Shown: in pieces, positions 27,847 to 35,396 of the stretch
How the letters are laid out: each line of letters begins with the position of its first letter
Numbering within the stretch: the first letter of the stretch is position 1
From: Rhodospirillaceae bacterium
Lineage (GTDB): Bacteria > Pseudomonadota > Alphaproteobacteria > Rhodospirillales > JABHCV01
Reading direction: 5' to 3'
Assembly: GCA_018671895.1 (NCBI GenBank)
Contig: JABHGV010000054.1
Span: 1 to 49,525 of the forward strand
DNA length: 49,525 bases
Translations under genes and position numbers: made by a program
The notes under the pieces: generated by a model
Database searches by the model: none
What the model saw: only the letters and a program-made list of their open reading frames with translations
What the model was told of the DNA's origin: nothing

Positions 27847-28968
27847 TTGAGAAACTTCACAAAATTCACCATCCTCGCCATTCTGACCGTCTTGTCTGTG
27901 TCTCCATCCACAGGCCTTGCCCAAAAGGCCGAGGAGAAAACGGAGGCAACGCCGGTCGGCATCGACAAAGTGCGCACCGAACCCTTGAGCCAGACCGTGC
28001 CTGTCATCGGCCGTCTGGTCCCAGCCAAGTCCGGTGTTGTCGCGTCGCTGATTGGCGGTCCGATATCTGAAATGAGGGTCAAGGTCGGCGACAGGGTTAA
28101 GCGCGCCGACATTGTCGCCGTGCTGTTGAGCGACAGCCTGTACTGGCTGTATCAACTGGCCAAGGCCGAGGAAAAAAGGGCCGGTGCTGCCCTGAAGACG
28201 GCGGAAGCGGTGCGCAATTTGCGTGACCAGGAACTGACCCGCATTAAACAGTTGAAAACATCCGCCGCCTTTAGTCAGGCCCGGCTGGAAGATAAAGCTC
28301 AGGAACTGGTGCGAGCGACAAGCGCCGTCGCCGAGGCCGAAGCGACCCGCCAGAGAACCCACGCCAATATGAAGCTGGCAGAAATCGACTTTAACAACTC
28401 GAAAATCCGGGCTCCTTTTGATGGCGTCGTTGCCAAGCGTCATACCGATGTCGGAACCTTCGTTGACACCGGATCACCGGTGCTGAGCCTGATTGACGAC
28501 CAGCACCCGGAAATCGAAGCCAGCGTCCCGGCCGCAAGAATTAACGGTCTGCCGACAGGAACCGTCGTCAATTTCCAACTGGAAACCAACAATCGGCAAT
28601 ATCCGGCGACCGTCCGCGCCGTCGTCCCCGACGAAGACCCCCTGACCCGCACCCGAACCGTCCGTTTTATCCCGGAATTTGACGGTGGCCCCGCCAGCGG
28701 CAACCTGGCTGCCAACCAGAGTGTTATTCTGAATCTGCCCGTTGGCAGCACTCGTCTGGTAGTCAGCGTTCACAAGGACGCCGTCATCAACCGCAAAGGC
28801 AAGAACATCGTCTTCATCGTCGAAGACGGTAGCGCCAATATCCGCCCGGTCAGCCTGGGCGAAGCCGTCGGCACCCGGTTTACCGTCAATAACGGACTGA
28901 AGCCCGGAGACATTGTCGTCGTGCGCGGCAACGAGCGTCTGCGCCCCGGCCAGAAAGTCCGGTTCTAG
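27847..28968 (+). CDS. RND efflux periplasmic adaptor (membrane fusion protein)
   Basis: Periplasmic adaptor linking the inner-membrane pump encoded downstream to an outer-membrane channel. Reading from TTG 27847 gives 373 residues starting with a signal peptide (RNFTKFTILAILTVLSV, cleavage near GLAQ). A first lipoyl half (VVASLIGGPISEMRVKVGDR), a coiled-coil hairpin rich in Ala/Glu/Lys (about 95-165), the second lipoyl half (KIRAPFDGVVAKRHTDVG) and a beta-barrel/membrane-proximal domain ending near RPGQKVRF follow. AGGGA lies shortly before TTG 27847; an in-frame TTG at 27829 would lengthen the signal. No TolC-like gene follows, so the outer-membrane partner is encoded elsewhere. Confidence 0.9.
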   Translation: MRNFTKFTILAILTVLSVSPSTGLAQKAEEKTEATPVGIDKVRTEPLSQTVPVIGRLVPAKSGVVASLIGGPISEMRVKVGDRVKRADIVAVLLSDSLYWLYQLAKAEEKRAGAALKTAEAVRNLRDQELTRIKQLKTSAAFSQARLEDKAQELVRATSAVAEAEATRQRTHANMKLAEIDFNNSKIRAPFDGVVAKRHTDVGTFVDTGSPVLSLIDDQHPEIEASVPAARINGLPTGTVVNFQLETNNRQYPATVRAVVPDEDPLTRTRTVRFIPEFDGGPASGNLAANQSVILNLPVGSTRLVVSVHKDAVINRKGKNIVFIVEDGSANIRPVSLGEAVGTRFTVNNGLKPGDIVVVRGNERLRPGQKVRF

Positions 28969-28977
28969 GCCCCGCAT

Positions 28978-31900
28978 ATGAACATAATCCGTGCCGCCAT
29001 TGATCGCCCCATCGCCGTTATGGCGGCCGTGTTGATGATCGTCATGTTCGGATTGGTGGCGCTTAAAACCATTCCGATCCAGTTGACCCCGGACGTTCGC
29101 AAACCGGTGATCACGGTCAAAACCAACTGGCCAGGAGCAGCGCCGGCCGAGATTGAACGCGAGATCATCAACCGTCAGGAAGAAGTCTTGCGCGGCCTGG
29201 AAGGCTTGGATGAAATGTCGAGCCGGTCGCGCGATGGCCGCGGTTCCGTTTCGCTTGAATTCGCCGTTTCACAAGATATGGACAAGGCCCTGTTGCTTGT
29301 CGCCAATCGCCTCGATCGGGTCGGCGATTACCCCGACGAGGCCGACGAGCCGACCCTTGATACCGCAGGCAGTGAAGATCGCCCGATTGCCTGGTTCACC
29401 CTGACCCGAACATCGGGCAATGAGCGCGACATTCACACCTATGGCGATTTCGTCGAAGACATTATCCAGGACCGTCTTGAACGCGTTCCCGGCGTCGCCC
29501 GGGTCAATGTCTATGGCGGCACCAAACGGCAAATGGAAGTCGTCGTCGACCCGGATAAAATGGCCCGATACAGACTGACCGTGCCGCAGGTGATCAACGC
29601 CATTTCTGATGCCAATTCATCGGCCTCTGCCGGCGATGTGGACGAAGGCAAGCGGCGTTATGTGGTTCGCACCGAAGGCGAGTTAACGACCATTGATCAG
29701 GTCCGGGCCGTCGTGCTGCGCAGCATCGGTGATCCGCAGTCGGGTAGCGTCGCGCGTGTCACCGTTGGTGATATCGCTGAAGTCGGTTTCGGTTACAAGA
29801 AAGCGACGGCAACCATCCGCCGCCTTGGCGAGCCCGCCATTGCCATGAACACGGTGCGCGAAACCGGTGCCAATGTCATCGATACCATGAAAGGCATCCG
29901 CGCCGCCGTCGCCGAACTCAACTCAGGCGCGGTGGCATCGGAAAAACTGGCTCTCAATCAGGTCTATGACGAGACCGTCTACATCGATTCCGCCATCGAA
30001 CTGGTGCAGCAGAACATCTATATCGGCGGCACCCTTGCAGCACTGGTGCTGTTGCTGTTTCTGCGTTCCGGCGCGGCGACCCTGATCGTTTCGCTGGCCA
30101 TTCCGGTGTCGGTGGTCGGCTCTTTCGTCGCCATGGCCGCCATGGGTCGGTCGATCAACGTTATTTCCCTGGCTGGCATCGCCTTTGCCGTCGGCATGGT
30201 CGTCGATGCCGCGATTGTCGTGTTGGAAAACATCTATCGATTGCGACAACAAGGGGTGCCATCCAGCAAAGCCGCCTATGAGGGTGCCAGACAGGTATGG
30301 GGTGCCGTTTTGGTGTCGGTATTGACAACAATTCTGGTGTTTGCACCAATATTGGTGATGAACCTGGAAATCGGTCAGTTGTTCCGGGATATCGCCGTTG
30401 CCATTTCCGTCGCCGTGACATTGTCGTTGGTTGTTGCCATCACCCTGATCCCGGCGCTTGCCGACAAGCTTTTAAAGAAAACCCCTGAAAATGCTGAGAC
30501 CCGCCCCCTGCCCCGTATCGACGGCTTCGCGCGCGCCTTTACCGAGCGAGTTGTTGAGTTCACCCGTACAGTCGTCAACGACAAGCGACGGGCGCTGACC
30601 ATTGTCGGTGCCGTGTGCGGCACGACGGCGGTGATCAGCATGTTGTTTCTGCCGAAACTGGAATACCTGCCCGAAGGCAACCGCAACCTGATCATCGGCG
30701 TCCTGTTGCCACCGCCAGGATATAATCTGAATACCGCCACCGACATCGCCCAGGAAGTCGAGGCTGCCGTCAGGCCGTTGTGGGCATCGGAAACCGGACC
30801 GGAAGAAACCGCAGACGGACTGCCGAAAATCGAAAACTTTTTCTTTGTCGCCCGCTCGTCAACGACATTCGTCGGTGCCATGAGCGTCGATTCAAGCCGT
30901 GTTGCTGAATTAATCCCGGTCTTGCGCAAGCCCATTTTCAAGGAACCCGGTACCTTTGGTTTCATCACCCAGCCATCCTTGTTTGGGCGCGCCATCGGCA
31001 GTGGCCGGTCAATCAATCTTGATATTTCCGGCCCCGACCTTGAAAAGGTGCTAGACATCGCGCTGGAATCAACCGGCATCATCAGCAAGCTATTGCCGCG
31101 GGACGAAGGCAACCAGTTGCGTCCGAAACCGGGACTGGAACTGGGTGCACCGGAAGTCCGTGTCCATCCGGACCCGACCCGTCTGGCCGACAATGGCGTT
31201 ACAGCGCGTGAATTCAGTCAGACCGTTGATGCCTTCAACGACGACCTGCGCGTCGCTGAGATTACCGTCGAAGGCAAACGTGTCGATCTTGCCATCCGGG
31301 GGCCCCAACGCAGCATTACCGAAACCCAGGGCATCGGTAATCTGCCCGTCGTTACAAAGAATGGCATGATCGTGCCGGTCAGTTCGCTGGCCGATGTGCG
31401 AGTGACATCCGGGCCAACCGAGATCCTGCACAAGGAACGCGAGCGCACGGTGACGCTGGAAGTTCGCCCGGCCCCGAACATCCCGCTGGAATCGGCAATG
31501 GACATCATTACTGAAAAGGTCATCAGCCCCTTACAAGCCAAAGGGTTGCCGCCGGGGGTCAGCATGCGCATGTCGGGCACGGCCGATAAACTGACAGAAG
31601 CCTGGAACCACATGGTGCTGAATCTGCTGATCGCCGTGATCATCGTTTATTTGGTGATGGCGGTGCTGTTCGAAAGCTTCATCTATCCGCTGATTATCAT
31701 ACTGTCGGTGCCGCTCGCTACGGCGGGCGGTGTCGCCGGATTGGCGATCCTCAACATATTTGTGAACCACCAACTCGACATGCTGACGCTGCTGGGGTTT
31801 GTTATTCTGGTCGGCATCGTCGTAAATAACGCGATCCTGCTGGTCCATCAAACGCTGTATCACCACCGCAAGGAAGACATGAATTTCGAGGACTCACTGA

Positions 31901-32148
31901 TTGCCGCGACCCGTAACCGCATTCGACCGATTTTCATGTCGACCCTGACCAGTGTCTTCGGCATGTTGCCGCTGGTGCTGTTCCCCGGTGCCGGGTCTGA
32001 ACTATACCGGGGGCTGGGTTCCGTCGTCGTAGGCGGGCTGGCCCTTTCGGCGTTGCTGACGCTGGCCATCATTCCGCCGCTGATGTCATTGGTATCTGGA
32101 ATTTCAGAGCGCGGGTACGAACGCAAGGCAGCAGCCAAGGAAACCTGA
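28978..32148 (+). CDS. RND-family efflux pump, inner-membrane permease
   Basis: A 1056-residue trimeric proton-driven exporter with the duplicated 12-TM topology and two large periplasmic loops (about 35-330 and 545-860). It starts nine bases after the adaptor gene. The TM4 relay region reads GIAFAVGMVVDAAIVVLENI: the first acidic position of the AcrB Asp-Asp pair is kept but the second is Ala. The TM10 region reads GIVVNNAILLVHQ, with Asn where AcrB has Lys940. Variants of this kind occur in RND subgroups distant from AcrB, so the pump may use an altered relay. Substrate is unknown. Confidence 0.92.
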   Translation: MNIIRAAIDRPIAVMAAVLMIVMFGLVALKTIPIQLTPDVRKPVITVKTNWPGAAPAEIEREIINRQEEVLRGLEGLDEMSSRSRDGRGSVSLEFAVSQDMDKALLLVANRLDRVGDYPDEADEPTLDTAGSEDRPIAWFTLTRTSGNERDIHTYGDFVEDIIQDRLERVPGVARVNVYGGTKRQMEVVVDPDKMARYRLTVPQVINAISDANSSASAGDVDEGKRRYVVRTEGELTTIDQVRAVVLRSIGDPQSGSVARVTVGDIAEVGFGYKKATATIRRLGEPAIAMNTVRETGANVIDTMKGIRAAVAELNSGAVASEKLALNQVYDETVYIDSAIELVQQNIYIGGTLAALVLLLFLRSGAATLIVSLAIPVSVVGSFVAMAAMGRSINVISLAGIAFAVGMVVDAAIVVLENIYRLRQQGVPSSKAAYEGARQVWGAVLVSVLTTILVFAPILVMNLEIGQLFRDIAVAISVAVTLSLVVAITLIPALADKLLKKTPENAETRPLPRIDGFARAFTERVVEFTRTVVNDKRRALTIVGAVCGTTAVISMLFLPKLEYLPEGNRNLIIGVLLPPPGYNLNTATDIAQEVEAAVRPLWASETGPEETADGLPKIENFFFVARSSTTFVGAMSVDSSRVAELIPVLRKPIFKEPGTFGFITQPSLFGRAIGSGRSINLDISGPDLEKVLDIALESTGIISKLLPRDEGNQLRPKPGLELGAPEVRVHPDPTRLADNGVTAREFSQTVDAFNDDLRVAEITVEGKRVDLAIRGPQRSITETQGIGNLPVVTKNGMIVPVSSLADVRVTSGPTEILHKERERTVTLEVRPAPNIPLESAMDIITEKVISPLQAKGLPPGVSMRMSGTADKLTEAWNHMVLNLLIAVIIVYLVMAVLFESFIYPLIIILSVPLATAGGVAGLAILNIFVNHQLDMLTLLGFVILVGIVVNNAILLVHQTLYHHRKEDMNFEDSLIAATRNRIRPIFMSTLTSVFGMLPLVLFPGAGSELYRGLGSVVVGGLALSALLTLAIIPPLMSLVSGISERGYERKAAAKET

Positions 32149-32533
32149 AGGCCGCACGATCCCCAACTGAAACACCAAAAATCTGATGTTTGGGTGTGCG
32201 CTGCACAATATTATCACCGTCCGGGACCCCTATTTTGCCGATGGCAAGACCAGCTTTTGATAAATAAGGCGTGCGGTACCCCGATCAAAACATCGACCGC
32301 AGAGTTCCTGACCAATCCACTTATCCTTGTTTTTCAGAGGCTTTGAAGATTTTTTGCGATAATGAATTCTTTGCATAATGCAAAAGGTTACGCATTCATT
32401 GTATTGCTGCGACGCACAACAAGCCTCTTTTTTTATACTGGTCGCATGGTCGTATATTATGTACTCTTAAATTAGATGTTTTAGATTCTGTAGTGGAATC
32501 AGTGTGATCGTTAAAAAGCGGAGGACCTTACAC
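32149..32533. other. AT-rich intergenic region between the RND pair and the ArsR-family gene
   Basis: This 385-base stretch holds no convincing gene. The first part has only a weak hairpin after the pump stop codon (ACACC...GGTGT near 32173-32200) and no clear U-tract. From about 32340 it is unusually AT-rich and contains nested inverted repeats (annotated separately) and a repeated TTAGAT (near 32473 and 32481). It is the likely promoter and operator region of the downstream regulator gene. Confidence 0.6.
32361..32400. promoter_or_regulatory. Nested inverted repeats, putative operator upstream of the ArsR-family gene
   Basis: An inner perfect palindrome TTTGCATAATGCAAA (32370-32384, 7-bp arms around one base) lies inside an outer pair AATGAAT (32361-32367) and ATTCATT (32394-32400). 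This symmetry suits a dimeric winged-helix repressor. It lies about 135 bases before the regulator start, so autoregulation is possible but unproven. Confidence 0.45.
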
Positions 32534-32905
32534 GTGGGGGATATGCCTGAAATCGTCATTGATCTGGAGCGAATCCAGAATAACGCCAGACGCGCCAGCA
32601 CGTTGCTAAAGGCCATGAGCAACCAGCACCGTCTGATGATCCTGTGCCAACTGGTGCCCGGCGAGAAGTGCGTCAGCGAACTGGAAAAAGTCGTTGGACT
32701 AAGCCAGTCGGCTCTGTCGCAACACCTAGCACGGCTGCGTCGCGACAACCTTGTCAACACGCGGCGGGAAGCCCAAACCATTCATTATTCCCTTTCCGGT
32801 GATGAAGCCAGTGCGGTCATTGAAACCCTGTACGGACTGTACTGCGGCACCGACGCCTCGCTGACCTATGACGACGGGGAAGAGCAGAAAACTGTCGCCG
32901 TGTAA
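32534..32905 (+). CDS. ArsR-family repressor of the SqrR/BigR persulfide-sensor type
   Basis: A winged-helix transcription factor of about 120 residues. The helix-turn-helix core VGLSQSALSQHLARLRRDNL and wing TRREAQTIHYSL match the SqrR/BigR branch of ArsR regulators. Those proteins sense sulfide through two cysteines that form a tetrasulfide or disulfide. Counting from the Met at 32543, cysteines fall at 35 (LMILCQL) and 101 (GLYCG), 66 residues apart, the same spacing as the Cys41/107 and Cys42/108 pairs I recall for SqrR and BigR. An additional cysteine is at 43. GTG 32534 is chosen because GGAGGA (32520-32525) is eight bases upstream; ATG 32543 is the alternative. Regulation of the dsr genes 24 kb away is an inference. 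Confidence 0.88.
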   Translation: MGDMPEIVIDLERIQNNARRASTLLKAMSNQHRLMILCQLVPGEKCVSELEKVVGLSQSALSQHLARLRRDNLVNTRREAQTIHYSLSGDEASAVIETLYGLYCGTDASLTYDDGEEQKTVAV

Positions 32906-32969
32906 TTGGCCCGCCAAGTTAAGCTTGGCTTCCAGAGACCGTGCCACCCGAAGGGTACACACAAAAAAA

Positions 32970-32990
32970 GGGCGCCAGTGGCGCCCTTTT
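32970..32990 (+). terminator. Strong bidirectional intrinsic terminator
   Basis: A perfect 7-bp stem GGGCGCC (32970-32976) and GGCGCCC (32980-32986) with an AGT loop, flanked by seven A bases upstream and TTTT downstream. It lies 65 bases after the ArsR-family gene stop and 40 bases before the end of the converging unknown gene, so it can serve both strands. Confidence 0.93.
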
Positions 32991-33030
32991 CTCTCCCCCG
33001 CTTACTCCCCCTCATAATCTCAAACAGTCG

Positions 33031-33933
33031 TCAGTGCCACGGCATTTCGCTCGACACGACCGCCTTTGGAACCGCACCCTCGCCCGGTCGCCACGGACGC
33101 GGAGTTATCTTTGGCTTCGGGCCAAGCGGCTCTACATTCACAACCGGTGATGCAACAACCGCAGAAGGCTTCTTTTCAGGTTTCTTCTGCATATCGGCAG
33201 GCAGTTTTTCCTGCGCGGTAATCCACTTCATTTCTTCCTTAATCATCCGCGTGTGATGGCTGGACTCGGCATCGCGCACCGAGGTTATGATCTCGCTGCG
33301 CACAGATTTCGGAAACCGCTCGAGGTTTTCAAGGAAAAGAAACTTGATCGACGGTCGAATGCTTTCCGACAGCAGCAGGCTGGAAACCAGTTTCCTGCGA
33401 ATTTCACTGCGCATGTTCCCGGCCTCGGTCAATTCGAAGAACTGTTTGACGAATTCCCTAGGCGCTATGGTGCCATCAAGCAACGTTTGTAAGTTACGGC
33501 GCAGGGCAACAGAATATTCCCTACGGCTGTGGTCGATAAAGCTTGATGCCTTTGATCGAACAGAGGCGATGGCTTCGGGGTCGAAAGCGTTTTCAGTAAC
33601 CAGCGATATGCACTTTTTGACCAACGGGTGCTTCGAGGTGTCACCGACAATATCGTATATACCCCCCAGCAACTTGCTGGACGCGCCCAGCGGACTAAGC
33701 CGCGTCGCCGCCGCAAGCGCCATCGGTGCCTCCGGGTCCCGGGTCGCCATCATCGCCAGAGCCAGCGGGTCATCGATCACTTGCAGGTCCAGATGATGGT
33801 TCATCAGATATTCCGGCATCAGAATCCGTGTTCCCTCGCCAGGGACGCAAATAGGCTCACCATTCTCGTAGTCGTCCTTGATCTTCAAGGCCGTCTTCAA
33901 TCCGTCATGGGTAATGCCTTCGAGCTGGCTCAT
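33031..33933 (-). CDS. Uncharacterised, mainly helical protein
   Basis: A 300-residue protein that I do not recognise. No signal peptide or membrane segment is visible. Residues 50-230 are predicted helical with a repeat-like feel (IDDPLALAMMATRDPEAPMA, KLLGGIYDIVGDTSKHPLVK, RRKLVSSLLLSES). The last 50 residues are Pro/Lys-rich and probably disordered (QKKPEKKPSAVVASPVV, PKPKITPRPWRPGEG). Its start codon overlaps the stop of the upstream HTH gene by four bases (ATGA), so both are co-translated, and a regulator-effector pairing is possible. It ends near the strong bidirectional terminator. Confidence 0.8.
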   Translation of the reverse strand: MSQLEGITHDGLKTALKIKDDYENGEPICVPGEGTRILMPEYLMNHHLDLQVIDDPLALAMMATRDPEAPMALAAATRLSPLGASSKLLGGIYDIVGDTSKHPLVKKCISLVTENAFDPEAIASVRSKASSFIDHSRREYSVALRRNLQTLLDGTIAPREFVKQFFELTEAGNMRSEIRRKLVSSLLLSESIRPSIKFLFLENLERFPKSVRSEIITSVRDAESSHHTRMIKEEMKWITAQEKLPADMQKKPEKKPSAVVASPVVNVEPLGPKPKITPRPWRPGEGAVPKAVVSSEMPWH

Positions 33934-34355
33934 AAGCTCAATTCCCCGACCGCCATGTCTTTATTGGATGCAACGCTGACCTGATCGGCGTTGTTGTTCA
34001 TCCACCATCTGCGAAACAGGCGAGATCCTTCCTGAACATCTTCAGGGGCCAGCTTCCTGTTCAGGCTTTCCTGATAGTCGAGGCTGCGCCGAAGGGTCTT
34101 CAGATGGGCCATGAAGCGCGGGTCCGTACGCCGCGGTGCAGTTTCCAGCGTTTCCAGCCGTTCTGCCAGCACCAGCGTCAGCAGAACCAGCCTGCTGGCC
34201 GGGATGCGCATATGCCCGGAACGCCATTTACTGTATGTCGATGGTGTTACGCCCAAAGCCGCGGCAAGTTTACGTCCTGGAACGCCTGCGTCTTCTAGTC
34301 CCCTGAATACTGTGTATCCATTTTCAGCCCCGGATACGGTCTGCCTACCCGTCAT
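33930..34355 (-). CDS. Small helix-turn-helix protein of unknown role
   Basis: A 141-residue protein with an XRE/Cro-like helix-turn-helix near residues 26-52 (GRKLAAALGVTPSTYSKWRS). A helix follows (RLVLLTLVLAERLETLE), and then an uncharacterised C-terminal half, RSLDYQESLNRKLAPEDVQE to FRRWWMNN. GGGGGCAG precedes ATG 34355. It is the first gene of a two-gene unit with the unknown gene downstream (ATGA overlap). Its upstream region contains a perfect CtrA-type box about 100 bases from the start and then a dense group of GANTC sites, which suggests cell-cycle control. Confidence 0.82.
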   Translation of the reverse strand: MTGRQTVSGAENGYTVFRGLEDAGVPGRKLAAALGVTPSTYSKWRSGHMRIPASRLVLLTLVLAERLETLETAPRRTDPRFMAHLKTLRRSLDYQESLNRKLAPEDVQEGSRLFRRWWMNNNADQVSVASNKDMAVGELSL

Positions 34356-34454
34356 TGTCTGCCCCCAATTTAACCCAGAAGTATAAAATTCCCGTTGTGT
34401 CGGTACGATATTATGAACACAACATCTTGTAGGTCGTTATTAGGCGAAATATGG

Positions 34455-34470
34455 TTAAGAAGACATTAAC
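34455..34470 (+). promoter_or_regulatory. Perfect CtrA-type box
   Basis: TTAAGAAGACATTAAC fits the full CtrA consensus TTAA-N7-TTAAC. It lies 100 bases upstream of the HTH gene start on the minus strand and at the edge of the GANTC cluster. The match is exact, but CtrA itself is not in the window and binding is an inference. Confidence 0.6.
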
Positions 34471-34490
34471 AAGATGAATTCAAAGGAACA

Positions 34491-34892
34491 GACTCGGTGC
34501 GAATCATGGCCGAATCAGTACTCATCAAGACTAGATTTTTAGTCGATTGGCTGAGTCCTTTGGAAAAAACTGAAAAAAATTATTGAGTCCTTTCATCGCA
34601 CTAGAGAGTCCTTCTCGGAAACTGATTCAAGACAAGTAACGCCGATACACGAACAGCAAAAACTGATTCAATGCATTGAAAAGAATCTACTTTTTCTTTT
34701 AACGATGACAGAGCACGGCAAAAAACTAGTCCGATCATGGTTAATACCGGGCCGTTACAGAGTCACTTTGTGAACAGATGAAATGAACAAATCGTACCAG
34801 ATGATGTGTTCTGAGCATTGACACTACCCCGCATATATAATAATCCGGTTGTAGTTTGAATGCGCAAAAGACTCTAATGATTCCAACGAGTC
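34491..34892. promoter_or_regulatory. Dense cluster of 13 GANTC (CcrM-type methylation) sites
   Basis: GANTC pentamers start at 34491, 34501, 34512, 34553, 34585, 34606, 34624, 34665, 34683, 34760, 34870, 34879 and 34888. Chance would give one or two in 402 bases. All four N variants occur, so this is not one repeated unit, although three sites lie in GAGTCCTT copies. In alphaproteobacteria GANTC is methylated by CcrM and read by GcrA. A methylation-timed control region is the natural hypothesis. Confidence 0.7.
34812..34841 (+). promoter_or_regulatory. Possible sigma-70-type promoter
   Basis: A perfect TATAAT (34836-34841) is preceded by TGAGCA (34812-34817) at 18-base spacing, a weak -35. 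A perfect TTGACA (34818-34823) also lies upstream but only 12 bases away, which is too close. It would drive the small unknown gene at 35025 and the fructokinase gene with a leader of about 175 bases. Confidence 0.35.
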
Positions 34893-35024
34893 GCATGAAA
34901 AACAGGATAAAGAATTCGTTTTGATATCCAGATACGTTCCAATGATGCTGGGGGCATTTTCCAAGGGACGGGATAGCAAAACATAAAAATAAAAATCCCA
35001 GCCAGGCACGAAGAAGGGGACAAC

Positions 35025-35354
35025 ATGCCTAGCAAGGAACCGGCCAAAGGGCTCAAGCCATACACCATCTTCCATGTCGCTTTGGCGGCACCAGAAGACA
35101 TTCACGTAGACACCGTTCTGGCACGCAGTGCCGAAGCGGCACGCGCCATCGCCATCGACCAGCATTCCGACAGCAAGATTCTGCATGTGCGCGGCGTCGG
35201 CGACAGCACAAGCGAGGCTGAAGCCGATACCCTGCAATGTCATTCGGAAACCATCGCCAGCAGCATTCCCCTGCCCGGTGCCCGCTTCATCAAGGGGCGT
35301 TTTCTGGCGACCAGCATTTCCGACGATCCGATCCTCGACAGCGTCAGCGAATAA
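35025..35354 (+). CDS. Small hypothetical protein
   Basis: A 109-residue soluble protein of unknown function. It is rich in Ala, Ser and acidic residues, starts MPSKEPAKGLKPYTIFHVAL and ends SDDPILDSVSE; one cysteine is present (TLQCHSE). There is no signal peptide or membrane segment. AAGAAGGGGA precedes the ATG, and codon use matches the neighbours, so it is probably a genuine gene. The fructokinase gene begins 42 bases downstream on the same strand. The region upstream is the GANTC-rich spacer. Confidence 0.7.
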   Translation: MPSKEPAKGLKPYTIFHVALAAPEDIHVDTVLARSAEAARAIAIDQHSDSKILHVRGVGDSTSEAEADTLQCHSETIASSIPLPGARFIKGRFLATSISDDPILDSVSE

Positions 35355-35396
35355 GGTATCGTAATCCCGACCCTGCCACAGGGAGTGGGAGCAACC

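Larger units (their letters stand above)
34356..35024. other. 669-bp AT-rich intergenic region with cell-cycle-type motifs
   Basis: No credible gene is present on either strand: reading frames are short or are shadows with no ribosome site. The region is far richer in A+T than its surroundings. It holds a perfect CtrA-type box, 13 GANTC sites, three copies of GAGTCCTT (34553, 34585, 34606), two copies of TGATTCAA (34623, 34664) and a TATAAT hexamer. It separates two divergent transcription units and is much longer than a normal promoter spacer in this window. Confidence 0.75.

Noticed and set aside
34818-34841. TTGACA/TATAAT as one consensus promoter
   Set aside because: Both hexamers are perfect but only 12 bases apart, which does not suit sigma-70; a weaker -35 at 18-base spacing is reported with low confidence instead.
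34356-35024. Chromosome replication origin
   Set aside because: AT-rich DNA with CtrA and GANTC motifs invites this reading, but I see no TTATCCACA-type DnaA boxes and no dnaA, hemE, parAB or similar origin neighbours.
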